DNA of 64,000 nucleotides from Cenococcum geophilum 1.58 (GCA_001692895.1 KV748217.1:496001-560000), one strand, 5' to 3'. Positions 43,966-55,844 are shown, counted from the stretch's first letter. Notes: a model not told the origin generated them from the letters alone. Program-made: numbers and translations.

Positions 43966-44360
43966 GCAGAGGGCTGCCGGCGTAGGCGTAAGCGTTCAGC
44001 GTTGGTGTTTACTGCGCGGCTCGGTGGTGCAGAGGTAGAATTGGGGCCTCTACGGCGACGACTTCCTCTTACTATCGCGCGGGTATAAGGAGCTGAGGAT
44101 CTCATAGCTTTATAGAGTAGGCTTTTCTCTATAATTTAGTGTAATTTTTATGTCGATAAGTATTGTGGGAGGGTAGATCAATTTCGTTAAAGTTAATGAG
44201 GTCTTCTCATATAAATAGTGTTTAGGTTTTCTACAAATCTCGCCAAAGTCCCTCAGACTAAGAAAACGATTACCGTCCTAAATCAGCTTAGCGGACGGTG
44301 CGGATATTCCAATATCCGCAATCGATTTCTTGGTCTGAGCTTCTGAGGTAAAACTTAATA

Positions 44361-44612
44361 ATACAATTAAGTTATATCCTGGGGCACGAAATACGTATAG
44401 TATCGTATACTCTTTAGGATGGTAGTAACTGTCGATTATATAAAGCAGACTACGTGGTCTATATACTAATGCACCTCCCCCCTAATTAGTTAGTGCTTTA
44501 TAAGTGCACCAGACGCGTAAGCAAGTAGTTGGTGCACTAAACGCGTAAACGCGTACCTGGTGTACCAAACGCGTAAGCACGCGGTTGGTATAACAGGTAC
44601 TATAATTATACA
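44361..44612 (-). repeat. 5' LTR of copia 2, remaining 252 bp
   Basis: Continues the LTR after the Mutator-like element and ends AATTATACA, followed by the TSD CTAAT (44613-44617). Together with 42422-42440 it makes 271 bp. Confidence 0.88.
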
Positions 44613-44617
44613 CTAAT

Positions 44618-44952
44618 ATTCGCTTATAACCCTTCTCTAGCACCTTAATTAAGCGGTAATTTTATATTAATATTACTTCGTAAGTTAACTAGACGGCGCC
44701 TACTTACTTTAATTACTAGTAACTTAACTATAAAGAATTTGCGCGTTATAAATAAGTAGATATAAAGTAGTTAATATTTACTAAAATAAGTTACTATAAT
44801 AGTAATTATTTGTTAGTAAGCTAATTTAATAAAATCTATAGCGCGGATATTTACCTTTAATTAATCTCTATGCCTTCTACCTTATAACATTACACCATAA
44901 AGTTTATGGTTATTGTTTTTATCTACTATCTATTACTATATTACTATCTATA
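44618..44952. other. Intergenic DNA, repeated at 53606
   Basis: Direct continuation of 16285. From about 44785 it is homologous to 53635 onward: AAGTTACTATAATAGTAATT and GTAAGCTAATTTAATAAAAT occur in both. It is probably the promoter of the gene that follows. Confidence 0.5.
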
Positions 44953-45569
44953 ATGCCCTTTTTTATACCTCTAAATACGTTTAATAGCTATTTAGTTAAG
45001 GAACATAATACGCGTAATATTAACGATAAAATAATAAAGACGCTTTTAAGGACGCTCTTTTTTTTTACTAATTCTTTAAAATCTCTACCTAGAGAATAAG
45101 CTTTTTAATACTAAATTATGCCTACAGCTAATATAATTTTAGGAAATATATACTAAAGCATTTTTTATTAGATCCAGTAGGGCACTATAATAAGGTTATT
45201 ATAAAATCTACTAGAAATCCGCCTAGCTTTTTACTGTCTACCTCTTTATCGCCTACTTCTTTACCGCTTACCTCTTTACTGCCTACTTTTAAGCCACTTA
45301 TTTCTTCGTCGCTTGCTACTTCTAAGAAGTTTAATCCTTATTATACTTCTACTTCTCTTAAAAGGTCGGCTAATAAAATTACTGCGCAAATTTTTTAGTA
45401 TAAAATGGCCTTTAAATCGTATATATTAACTATACTCTTTTAGTATCTTATCTACTAATTTACCTTTTATAGTAACCTAATAGAAATATTAGAGATTTTA
45501 GATAATAATAAAGAGAATAATCTTAATAACGCCAACTCTTCTAAAAGCCCTTATAAGCTCTATAGTATG
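44953..45569 (+). pseudogene. Unknown gene, 5' part (interrupted by gypsy)
   Basis: Starts MPFF at 44953, aligned with MPLFTPI at 53819. A later stretch is Ser/Pro-rich (STSLSPTSLPLTSLLPTFKP) and ends near EILDNNKENNLNNANSSKSP just before the gypsy element. The frame resumes after 52508. RIP stops and frame changes are present. Not recognised; possibly related to repeated helicase-type genes, but no helicase motif is visible here. Confidence 0.4.
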
Positions 45570-45765
45570 TATTACGGTGCTGCAATAAAGTAGACTAAAT
45601 AACTACGTTGTGGTATAAAGAGGAGAAGAAGGTAAAAGGGGATATTGTATATAAATAGTAGGGCCTGCCGCTAAGGCGCTAGTAGTGGGCCAGCTAATAG
45701 TAGGAAATAGTATAAGATAGTATAAGACAGTATAAAACAGTATGCGTTAAGTTAGTGCCGTAATA
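45570..45765 (-). repeat. Left (3') LTR of the gypsy element
   Basis: 196 bp containing GGTATAAAGAGGAGAAGAAG and, at 45661-45700, the block GCCGCTAAGGCGCTAGTAGT...CAGCTAATAG that also occurs next to the palindromic module in copia 2 and copia 4. Confidence 0.9.
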
Positions 45766-45856
45766 GTACTCTCCTCCCTAAAAGGTTTGGTCCCTAAACC
45801 GAATAAATAACTTATTTTCGCTATAAAGATATTACTTCCGCTTACTGCTCTTAACC

Positions 45857-45911
45857 AAGCTAATAGCAATTTTCTATACCGGGTATGGAAAATCCTAATT
45901 AGTTAGTTTAA
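45857..45911. repeat. Shared palindromic module, copy in gypsy
   Basis: Contains AGCTAATAGC, the palindrome TTTTCTATACC / GGTATGGAAAA (45870-45892; one mismatch) and CCTAATTAGTTAGTTTAA, lying just inside the LTR. The companion GCCGCTAAGGCGCTAGT block is inside the LTR itself. Confidence 0.65.
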
Positions 45912-45949
45912 CGAATAAAGTTAGTAGAACTCTATACTACTACTATATA

Positions 45950-48900
45950 GCGCTTCTTAGTAAAAAACTAACTAATTAGATAACTTTAACTGGCGGTTAA
46001 AGTTCTATAAGATCTTAACTACCACAAATTATCTTTATAGTCGGCCACGGTTTTAGCGTAACTCTTCCTTATCTTATACCCAGTCTGGGGGTCCTAGCTT
46101 CTTAGGGTATTATTTATAAAACTTTAGTAGTGCGCGCTTGTACCCTTTTAGGGATTTCTTAGGCTCCTAGTTTTCCTTATTATAATACTTCCACTTAATA
46201 TAATATATTAAGCCGTGTTCGTTTATTTGTTTATTGTATATATTAAAGATCTTTTTAAATTCCCACTTATCCGTAATATTGCCGTTATTATCCCTTTTAG
46301 CTATCCTACCTGTAACGTTATAACGCTCCTTTTTATTAATATATACTTAACCGGAGATCTCTTTAGGGAACTAGAGGCGGACTTTTAAAGTATAAAAAGA
46401 CTTATTAACATAGATATGGTTTAGAATGTTAACTATAACTGCTTCTCTATAGGTAGCTAGGACGGGCTAGGGTCCGTCCTAGTTATTATCCTACTTTCTT
46501 TTAGGCCGGTTAGTCTTTATATTTTTAAGGCTAACTATAACTATGTTATCCTTTTTAAATATTATACCCTTATCTTATTTTATATTAGCGTTATCTTTAT
46601 AGCGTTATTGGGAGATATAAGCTAGGGCTTTAAGCTAGGTTAGGATACGCTTAAAGCGGTTAGTAATAGTATTAGCTTATAGGTACTCCTTTTTGTATAT
46701 ATAGATAGGGCTAATAGCTAAGGGCCTGCTGGTTTGATACCTAGACGTAGGTTATAGCCATAGTTAGTAAAGAACGGTAAGATTCCCGTGGTCTCATTAA
46801 CCTAATTATTTATAGTAAACTTAGTAAGGGGGAGCTAATCTACCTAGTTGTTTTAGGTAAAGCTTACGAAGGTATATAGGTACTTATTTATTACTGCGTT
46901 AATAATCTTGGTTTAACTATCTATTTTAGGGTGCTATGCGGAGCTAGGGCTTAGGGTTATCTTTAGGCGCTAGTTTAGGCGACGCCAGAAGTTAGAAATA
47001 AATAAAGAGCCTCTATTAGAAACGATAGTATTTAGAGCGCCGTGTAACCTATAGATAGTATAGATAAATGCTTTAACGAGCTCCTTAGTATCTAGGCTAG
47101 TAATAGGAATAAAGTATCTTATCTTTATTAGGCGGTTAATAATAATAAAGATATATCTATATGTTTTGCCGTTACAAAGGCACTTAAGTAGGTTAATAAC
47201 GTAGTTAATAGAGATATCGGTCTACGGGCGGACTAGCAGTTTTAGTAGTTTTAGGAAACCGGGCGGTGTTAAGTGTAGGGTCTTTATATAAAAGTAGAGA
47301 GCGTAGTCTCTTATAAAGGTAGCCGTAAACTATAAAATACCTAGCCACTAATATATTTAATTAAGGAGGTTTAGTGTCTTAACGCGGCCTAGGTAACCNN
47401 TANGGCCTAAANTATANNTNCGGTNTATAACTTCTAGTTAGAGTTTAGGTAAATTAGGGATAAATACTTAATTCCTATAGTAGATTAGGCCGTTAATAAT
47501 TAAATATTTGGATTTATTATAGCGGAGCAGCTTCCGAATCTGCTTAGGCTAATAGCGTACTTTATATTCTTTCTATTTGCGTAGCGCAGCTAATATATTC
47601 CTAGTAAGTTTATTCTCTATATAAGCATTTTTAATAAGCTCCTTAAGGGGTTTTTTTTAGCTTTAGGTCCATTACTATAATAAAGTCTTTAATATTCTAG
47701 TCTTAGGATTCGCTTAGTAGCTCTTCTAGGATAGTAGGGTCGACTTTCTTTAGTAATAAGATAACGCGGTCTTGGTGTTATAGACGTTTATTATTAGTAT
47801 TAGTAGGTATAACGCCTAGGAGGCGGCTAAGAGCGTCTAGGATTGTAGCTTTAGTGCTGGGCCTATAGGTAATAATAAAGTTAAATTAGAAAAGGAACTT
47901 AGCCTAACAGACTTAGGTCTAGTTTAATTATTTCATTATTATAAAGGTTTAGAGGTTCTTATAGTCTATAATAATTTTAAACGGCTGCTCGGTTCCTTAT
48001 AGTTTAGGGCGCTATTTTTTTAGTGCATTAATAATTGCTAGGAGCTCCTTGTTATATATTTTATAGTTATATTTAGGGGCTAAGTGCTTAGTAGAGAAGA
48101 ATGCAACTAGCTTAAGCTTATTACTTTTATTAGCTTAATAAAGTACTTTACCTAAAGCCCAGTTTAAGGCGTCTGTCTCTACTATAGTCTTCTTTATATA
48201 GTCGTAATACGCTAAAACCAGTGCTGTAGTAAACGCTATTTTTAGGGTCTAGAACGCCTATGTTTAGTTAGGGCCCTATAACTAGCTAATGCTCTTCTTT
48301 AGTAGCCTAGTTATGGGCTTAACTACCTTAGAGTAACCTTAGATAAATCGTTAGTAGAAGTTCGCGAAGCTAAGAAATTACTATAGTTCCTTAACTAATA
48401 TTAGGCCCTTCTATTTCTATAAGGCCTATACCTTTTTAGGGTCTATGGTTATGCCGTTAGTTAAGATAATTAAGCTAAGGTATTTTATTTTGGTAGCATA
48501 AAACTTAGACTTATTAATATTAATCTGGAGTCTAGCATTACTAAGTCTCTAGATAATTTTATTTATATATTTTATATACTTAGCGCGTATTTTTAAGAAG
48601 ATAAGGACATTATTAAGATATACAGTATAGTAGTTATTAAGGGCGTTGTGTAGAATATAGTTAATATAGTTTTAAAATGTAGCGGGTGCGTTATAGAGAC
48701 TAAATAGTATAACTAATATTTTATAGAGCCCAAACCGGGTAATAAATACTATAAGCTACTTATGGCCTTCCGCAATCTGGATTTAGTTAAACGTAGTAAT
48801 TATATTAAGCTTAGTAAAGTACTTAGCACTATAAAGTATATTAAGTGTCTTATGGACTAGTAGTAATAGATACCAATTCTTAATAGTAACTATATTTAGG

Positions 48901-51650
48901 CCTTAGTAGTTATAGTAGATTTATATACCGCTGCTAGGTTTTATAATAAGGAGGAGTAGTACGGCGGCTAGTAAGGTTAATTCGCGGATAAAACCCTTAT
49001 CTAGTATCTTGTTAATTCACTTCTTTATATAACTAAGTTTAGTAGGTAAAAGTGGTCTGTTTTTATAATATGGGGCCTACTTTCTGGGTATAATCTTAAT
49101 TTTATAGTCCTATGGTTGGTAAGGGGGCAGCTTATCTATATTTTTAGGGAGGAAGTGTTTAATATATTCGCGAAACTCTTTTAGTAAGTATTATAAAATA
49201 TCTTTACAGGTTAATCCTGGTTTGCCTTTTAGAAATTTCTTAATATTAGTATTAACTATCTTTTGGCGTAGAGACTTAGACTTTATTTTTAGGGTTGTCT
49301 TAAGGAAGTTATAAAAATAAGGGGGTAGCGCTTTATGGGCTTTGTCTATTATATAGTTGCCTTCTACTAACTAGCGGAAAGACCTTTTTAATAGGTTCGG
49401 TACTTCTATTAAGCCTATAGGCAGCTTCTTAAGTAGCTATTAATGCTCTTTTTATTTAATTAGTTCTACTAGCTCCGCTATATAAATCCTTATTACCTTT
49501 ATGTCTTTTTATTTATAGAACTAGGTAAAATTAACGGTATAAGTGCATCTAATATTGTCTAGGTTGGGGCGTATTTGGTTCTCTAGTGCTACAGCTAGGC
49601 TAGCACGGCTTAGTTAGCCTAGGGGGGCGGAAATAAAGCGGCAGCCCTATACGGTACGCGCGGGAGATAGGTATAAGGTTAGGAGTTATAAGGGGAAGGT
49701 CTTAATTGCTCTGGTTTTAGTCTTAGCTATAACACCCTTAGCTATTATATATGTGGTTATATATACATATAGTAAATAACTTAGGGTTAGGTATTTTATT
49801 AGTTAACCTAGGTTAAGCGGGTGTATATAGGGGACTTATAGTTCTAGCAGTGTTTATTTTTTAGGGGATAGGGTAGTAGTCCAGTCTTTTAGAATCTCTG
49901 CTTAGTTTACTACGTATATTAGCTTATTAATATTAGGCACCTCTTTTACTATTAGCTAATAGTATCTAAGCGTTAGCCGTATAATGCGTCTGTATAGTAC
50001 TATTTAGTTATAGTTAGGAATATGCTATAGGAGATAGTTATAGGTATAGTAATTAGAGTTAAACCTAAGCTCTAGGGCGGGGAAGTCTGCCCTTAGGTTG
50101 TGCTTTTTAAGCTAGAGTATTCTAAGAATTACTATTATAGAGGGTAATAACTTTATAATGTAGAAGAGCATAGATTCTATATGGTGGCTAATTATTATTA
50201 TTGCTGTAAAGTAGTGGGTAATAAACCTAGATGGGAGTCTATTGGTAAAACGGAGTGGTTTTAGAACTAGGAGTCTTTTTATTATAATATTATGCTTTTT
50301 TATAAGCGAGTCTTTATCTATAAACGCTAGTGCTATACTACTAGTGTTAATAATGCTTACTGTTTTAATAAAAACTTATAGGAGTAGGTTACGTAGTAAG
50401 GAGAGGTAGGTCTAAATAAGGATAGTATTTTTATCACTATTTACTGTTTTAAGGTTAAGTAGTAGCTAGCTTAAAATAAGATTTAACTAATCTAGTAGTA
50501 TAGATCTAATCCTTTTATCTTCCTCCCCGTATGGTTCTAACCCTTAAAGGCGACTTAGTCTAAGAGTTAGCCTTTTAATGGCTAAATTATAGGGCTTAGC
50601 TGGTGGCTGTAGTCTTAGCTAGTATGTCCTAATATATTAGTCTCTAACGGTGTATATATACTAGAGGGTACTTTACCGATAATACAGCCGGTTTTATAAT
50701 TGGTAGTAGCACGGAATACTTATCTATAGTTCGCGTATAGGACTATCGGCTGAGGTTGTATTAGGGAAGGGAATTATAGGGGTAGGTCTCTATGTCCAAA
50801 CCTACGTCCTCGCCTATAGTTACTGCCTTAATTACTATCCCCTCTATTAAAGAATCCGCCGCGGTTAGGAGGGGGTTGGCGCGGTAGTATTAGAAGGGGA
50901 TTTAGGTTCTTTTAGGGGTTATAAGCATCTTTTTAGTGGCTAGGTTAACCACACGCTATATAGAGTCTATTATCCGTATAATATCTTCGGATGTTATTAG
51001 GGAGACTATTACTACTGCTACCGAACTTAACGGCGTTAAGGTTTATTGGGTTATTCTACGGTAATATAGGTTAATAGCCGCTAGCGGTACTTAGCTTAGT
51101 GGTATTTAGCTTAATATGGTAGGTATAGTTCTATAAATTATAAGCGAATATATCTATCTACTTACTTTAGCCTTTATAGTTAGCATCGCCAATCTTACGG
51201 CTAAGGGTAAGGGCTAGGTCCTTTATCTCAGAGGAAATATTCTTTTTAAGTAGGTCCACTTTTTGTTCCTTAGTCTTATTTGCTTTAATTATTAACTTAT
51301 TAAGCTCTACTTTCTAGGACTAGTAGTTATACTTGCTTTAGCTTAAGGTATCTAGCTTATTTTTAGCTGCTTAGGTTATATCTATAGTTTTATAGAGCTT
51401 CCTTATATATATAAACACAGACTCTTAGTTAGAGAAGGTCTATTTACTTAAGTCGTTTAGGTATATGCGTAGTATATTAAGGCCATGCTTAACATTGTTA
51501 TAAGATTTATCTATTAGCATGTCAGATATATAGAGGACTTTGTCTATTAGGGTTTTAAAGCACTTTATTCCTCCAGAAAACGCCTTAGATCTTTATTTCC
51601 CATATTTTAAAAATTTCTTACTTTTTAGTTGGTGATCCCTTGCTATTAAA
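45950..51650 (-). pseudogene. Gypsy gag-pol relic
   Basis: Reading the minus strand: a gag-like helical region at about 51650-51000 (LIDKVLYISDMLIDKSYNN), then protease-side sequence. RT has RFGLYKILVILFSLYNAPAT (about 48740-48680) and YLNNVLIF (about 48600-48625; ancestrally YxDDxLIF). RNase H has VVETDALNQA and YNKELLAIINALKK. Integrase at about 47230-46850 has TDISINYVINLLK, TIVSNRGSLFISNFWRRLN and ITLSPSSA. Q/W codons are widely turned into stops. Ambiguous bases at 47399-47425 fall between RNase H and integrase. Confidence 0.88.
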
Positions 51651-52307
51651 TAGGGTTAAATTTTTTACTTTACGCTTTTTTCTACAGGGCTTAGTTAGAA
51701 AAGGAGAGCTAGTAGCGGTATTTTTATTAGTAATAGTCTAGGTAAGTATAGTAATCTAAAGGCTTAGACTTTATATGGTCTGAGTATTTATAAAGGCTTA
51801 CTGTTTATATTGTTGTATACGTAGTTTAAGCGTCTTAAGGGAGTTAATTCTGTGCTAAGCTTCTTTAAGTTAGGACTTTATAGTTTGGCCTTTATTATAG
51901 ACGGCTTAGAGATCGCTCTTAACGCTAGTTAGGAAAGTTATACATATAGAGAGGTGCTGAAAGGTTCCTGCTACGTTAAGGTTCTTAGGGTACTCCGGGC
52001 TACTCCTAATTGCCTAAGCAATATAGGTATAGGAGGTATTAAAAAGGTAGGCGAGTGCTTTGCATGTATTTGCCAACGGGGTATTATTTATATTATAGTC
52101 GCCTATTTTAAGGGATCTGTGTAAGGCAATTAAAGTCTATAAGGCTGGCTGTAGTACTAAGATTATTTATAACTATACTGGGGTTGTCTAGGACTTATAG
52201 TATAGTATTATTAGTCGCGCCGGGTTGCAATTACACTGGGAAAACGGAAATAATAGATTAGGAAAAAACAAAGGTTGTAATAGGGCGCAATTAGGGATAT
52301 CATAAAC

Positions 52308-52503
52308 TTTTATAGTGCTGCAATAAAGTAGATTAAATAACTACGTTGTGGTATAAAGAGGAGAAGAAGGTAAAAGGGGGTATTGTATATAAATAGTAGG
52401 GCCAGCCGCCAAGGCGCCAGTAGTGGGCTAGCTAATAGTAGGAAATAGTATAAGATAGTACGAGACAGTATAAAACAGTATGCGTTAGGTCAGTGCTATA
52501 ACA
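52308..52503 (-). repeat. Right (5') LTR of the gypsy element
   Basis: 196 bp. Its inner edge is mutated to TTTTATAG and its outer edge reads CTATAACA (ancestrally CCGTAACA). Otherwise it is collinear with the left LTR. Confidence 0.88.
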
Positions 52504-52508
52504 GTATA

Positions 52509-53460
52509 TAGACGGCCTAAGTTATAATATTAGATATTAATATAAATAAGCGCCTTCCTATTTAAGTACCGTTAGTAAATAAATGGTATACCCTAAAAGT
52601 TAGTGCTTAGGAGAATAAAAAGGAAGCCGGCTAGCGGATATATACCTATATTTAGAATATTAAGGGTAGCTTTAGTATGCTACGCAATCTATTATACGCT
52701 CTATACGTTAAGTAAGACTATAAATATCGCGTTTATAAGCAGAACTTTAGGCCACATTTTAGAGGTATATACTTAAGATGTTGCCTAAGTAGTAGATTAT
52801 ATAAAAAGGCATATACTAATAGTATACTATTATTCTATTAGCTAACACGTATATAAAATAGTTTGCTAAAATTAAAGCTAGTTATACCTTAGCGTAAAAA
52901 ACGTGCGTAATTAGCTTCTGCTAGTAGTTTAGCTAAAACGCTTACTAAGAAGGCATAATATCCGTATAGCTTTATACCTATACTATTCTACCTTTAAAGA
53001 CCTCCCCTTCTTTTAGGACTCTTACTTATAGTAATATACGTAGCTATAGGGGCACCTATTCCGCTATTACTTCTTCTACTTTTTTATTAATTCCTAGTAC
53101 GCCTAGTACTGCTTTTAGTACTATTGCCGCTCCCACTAGCACGGAAAACACTAGGGTATATTTAGTAATTACTGTTTCCGTACGCGTTAATATAGTTTAT
53201 AAATAGGTATCCAAAATAGCGAAAGATATTTAGGCTATTAATTACCAGTTAAGTAAGCTTAAAATTTCTTTAAGTAAGATAAAGAATGGGCTTACGTTTA
53301 TAAGGTGTAGTATTATAGTACTTATACGCAACGCCGGGCTGCTAGATATAGAATTTAAGTAGGTGCTTACTAGCTATTACTATAGGTTGACTATTATTAC
53401 GGGTTTAGAGTAATAAAATAGTAGCTTTTACCTCTCTACTACTATATATAGGAATTAAGT
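52509..53460 (+). pseudogene. Unknown gene, 3' part (interrupted by gypsy)
   Basis: Continues the frame from 45569 after removal of the gypsy element. Protein-like segments include SGYIPIFRILRVALVCYAIY, FISRTLGHI and, further on, GIQNSERYLGYQLPVKQAQN with a frame break between. Stops fit RIP. Together with 44953-45569 the gene would be about 1.5 kb. No family recognised. Confidence 0.4.
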
Positions 53461-53605
53461 CTCTACCTTATATTTAATAGATATAATTAATAATATAATA
53501 TCCGTATAAGCTAAAGATATCTATATAAGCTAAAATAAAGATATCCGTATAAGCTAAGATAAAGATATCCGTATAAGCTAAGATAAAGACATTTATATAT
53601 CCACA
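53460..53605. repeat. 22-bp tandem repeat GATATCCGTATAAGCTAA
   Basis: Four units of the type GATAAAGATATCCGTATAAG, spaced about 22 bp, lie at 53500-53595, downstream of the unknown gene. Confidence 0.65.
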
Positions 53606-54220
53606 CTGTTAATAATTACTAAGGTAAGTTACTATAGTAGTAATTATTTATTAGTAAGCTAATTTAATAAAATTAGTAGCGTAGATATTTACTTTTAATT
53701 AACCTTCGTACCTCTTCTTTCTCTACTAACTTTCTACCTTAGAGTACTATACCGCAAACTTTATCATTATTATTTTATTTACTGTCCCTTAGCATTGTTC
53801 CATCTAGAATGCCTTTATTTACACCTATAAAAAATAGTAATGCGAATAATAGTAGCTAGGTAGTTAAGGAGCTTAATATACGCGAAATAAACGAGGATAC
53901 TATTAAGTACGCTATAGCTGCTCTTATTAATTAGATCGCACTACCTATTAATTAATCTACTATCCTATTTAAGAAGTCACTACTTCTACCACCTTTTTAG
54001 TATCTTAAGCTTCTTTATTTATTAAACGAATGGTTAATTAACCTTAGTTAACAAATATACCTAACTAATAAACGAACTAATAAATTAAGTTAAAAGTTTA
54101 GAATGTTAAAATAAGGGCTTCGCCAAGACGCTAATTGGACCTTTTTTAACCTGTTAAAATCCTAAAATAACAACTATAAATAAATAAATAATTATCTTTA
54201 TCCTTAACTGGCCATCTAAT
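53606..54220 (+). pseudogene. Second copy of the unknown gene, 5' end only
   Basis: Upstream DNA (53635 onward) repeats that at 44785. The start at 53819 gives MPLFTPIKNSNANNSSQVVK then ELNIREINED, matching the gene at 44953. Homology fades by about 53950, after which the leader of a copia element seems to follow. It is thus a truncated tandem paralogue. Confidence 0.5.
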
Positions 54221-54329
54221 TAGACTTAATGGTTTTTTATTATTTAAGACACTGCTAAAACTAACAAAGCTATAGTAGTATGTCGACCTATTTAAGAAAA
54301 AAGACAAGCTTCTAAGGCTAGAAATACCA

Positions 54330-55508
54330 AATCGGCCTATACTAGCGGACGTACTACCTGTAGCTATATCGATAGCTTAACTAAACTAAAACTAGCTTAC
54401 TGCCTATAATTAGCTCTATGCTAAATATAAGGATAATCTCCGCATATACCAGAAGCGAGAATAGGCTATAAACGACATTAGTAACTATATTGTTCGCTCT
54501 ATATTAGTAGCCCATCCCCCCCTTATTAACGGCCTCGAAATAGTATATAAACGGCTTTAAGCATTAAAGAATGCACTTGCCCCTACTACCTTAGGTTAAA
54601 AATATAACGTCCTTAATTAATATACGGCTCTAAAAGCCTATAATAAAAAGCAGAGTATTAAAAAATGGCTAAATAGCTAGCGGAATATCTATAACCTTGC
54701 TAAATAATTGGAGCTACTAAACGTGTAAGGATTTAGGCCACACTCTGATTTTATTTAAGCAATTAAGCCTATCTCTTCTAGCTTTATAGGAGCTTTAGAA
54801 GTAGACCTTATTTTTTTTTTTAAAAAAAAGCGGAAGGGTAAAGACGCCCTATCTATTATTGACCTAATTAAGAAATTTAAAGAACACTACTATATACAGC
54901 AAATTGTATCCTCTACTACTACTACTAATAGCTCCGTATTTGCAACCCTTTAAAATAATTCTAATTCTGATTTAAACCCTAATACTAATACTAATTTAGA
55001 TTCTAATTCTAATTTAAAATAGTATAAGAAATGCATATGCGGCTTTATATATTAATTTAACAACTGCTACTATATTACTAAGTAGAAGCGCCCTTAAGGA
55101 TAAAAACTAAGGCTAGACGTCTAGAGGGAAGTAGAAAAAAGATCTTATTTACACCTTGGATTAAATATATAGTTAATTATATTAAAAAAAAAGGATAAGA
55201 AGTAAAGAAGGACGTAAAATCTACAATTGGTTTTAACTTTAAAATCCTACCTTTTATAACACCGACTAGCTATACTGCTATATTTAGTACTGGTTAAATT
55301 CTATTTAAACTCTAGAACACCTAGATACTTAACCCTAGCGTAAATACCTATATCTGCAATAATAAAGAAGACTTTATATTCTCCTATCTAGTAGCAGAAA
55401 ACGACTACCTTATTACTAGCGGAAATTTAAAAATTTTTTAAGCCTATAGCATAGTAACCCTTACTGTTAATACACCTACTAGGAAGTTAAAGATGAAGCT
55501 ATCCTATA
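54330..55508 (+). pseudogene. Copia 3 gag and start of protease
   Basis: Gag helices with YKRLQALKNALAPTTLGQKY and QSIKKWLNSQRNIYNLAKQL, then a zinc knuckle at about 55032-55072 starting CICGFIYQFNNCYY, a typical fungal copia gag form. The protease follows with LNPSVNTYICNNKEDF (usually DSGAS(T)HVCNN), so the catalytic Asp-Ser-Gly is lost. KLKMKLSYIP leads to the MITE insertion. Stops fit RIP. Confidence 0.75.
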
Positions 55509-55842
55509 TCCCTTGCATTGATAGAGTCCGTAGAGTTGTGGCCTGTGCGCGCAATCAAGAACACGAACTTCATCGCGTTAAGATAAAATAGATAACTTTA
55601 TCAATTAAATACACCACCAAAATGGTGCGCAATAATATATCCAACGACATAGGCCTTGTGCAGCTTACTTAACATATCATTCTCAAAAATTGGGTCGCAA
55701 AAAAGCCACCGCCAGAGCCCGCACCACTGCTTCATTTAAGAACTCTCATAATGCGGCAAAACGATTGACCGCCTAAATATATGGCTCATTGATTGGTGCG
55801 CACGGGCCATAACTCTACGGACGTTATTATCAATGCAAGGGA
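55509..55842. mobile_element. Tc1/mariner-type MITE, hardly mutated
   Basis: 334 bp with ends TCCCTTGCATTGATA / TATCAATGCAAGGGA flanked by TA on both sides (55507-55508 and 55843-55844). The inverted homology continues inward through TCCGTAGAGTTRTGGCC and GTGCGC for ~45 bp. Composition is balanced and RIP damage slight, unlike the copia 3 sequence around it, so it is one of the latest arrivals. No coding capacity. Confidence 0.88.
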
Positions 55843-55844
55843 TA

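Larger units (their letters stand above)
42441..44351. mobile_element. Mutator-like element (non-autonomous MULE)
   Basis: 1,911 bp with perfect 9-bp ends TTACCTCAG / CTGAGGTAA, imperfect ~120-bp TIRs (42441-42560 and 44228-44351; both end inside with TTTGGCGAGATTTGT) and a perfect 9-bp TSD AACTTAATA (42432-42440 and 44352-44360). Long TIRs plus a 9-bp TSD define Mutator-like elements. Each TIR contains its own smaller palindrome. No transposase is visible; the cargo is a 12-bp minisatellite. It split the 5' LTR of copia 2, so it is younger than that insertion. Confidence 0.88.
16286..44612 (-). mobile_element. Copia 2: minus-strand copia split by two later insertions
   Basis: This is the same family as copia 1. 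The left end (3' LTR, 16286-16556) and the right end (5' LTR, split, ending 44612) are flanked by the same 5-bp TSD CTAAT (16281-16285 and 44613-44617), which proves that the two distant pieces belong to one insertion. The 5' LTR, rejoined across the Mutator-like element, is 19 + 252 = 271 bp, equal to the 271-bp 3' LTR. The leader piece at 42181-42421 and the piece ending near 22270 are contiguous in copia 1. The element is therefore ~6.3 kb of copia sequence plus ~20 kb and ~1.9 kb of later DNA. Confidence 0.9.
45570..52503 (-). mobile_element. Complete Ty3/gypsy element
   Basis: 6,934 bp between two 196-bp LTRs (45570-45765 and 52308-52503). TSDs are GTATG (45565-45569) and GTATA (52504-52508), equal but for one RIP-type transition. 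On the minus strand the order is gag, protease, RT, RNase H, integrase, the Ty3/gypsy order. Both LTRs are mutated, including TGTTACGG to TATTACGG at the left tip. A less damaged solo LTR of the family lies at 14552. Confidence 0.93.

Noticed and set aside
44005-44095. tRNA-like GGCTCGGTGGTGCAGAGG stretch
   Set aside because: Resembles a tRNA 5' end with A box, but no anticodon arm, T arm or closing acceptor stem can be formed.
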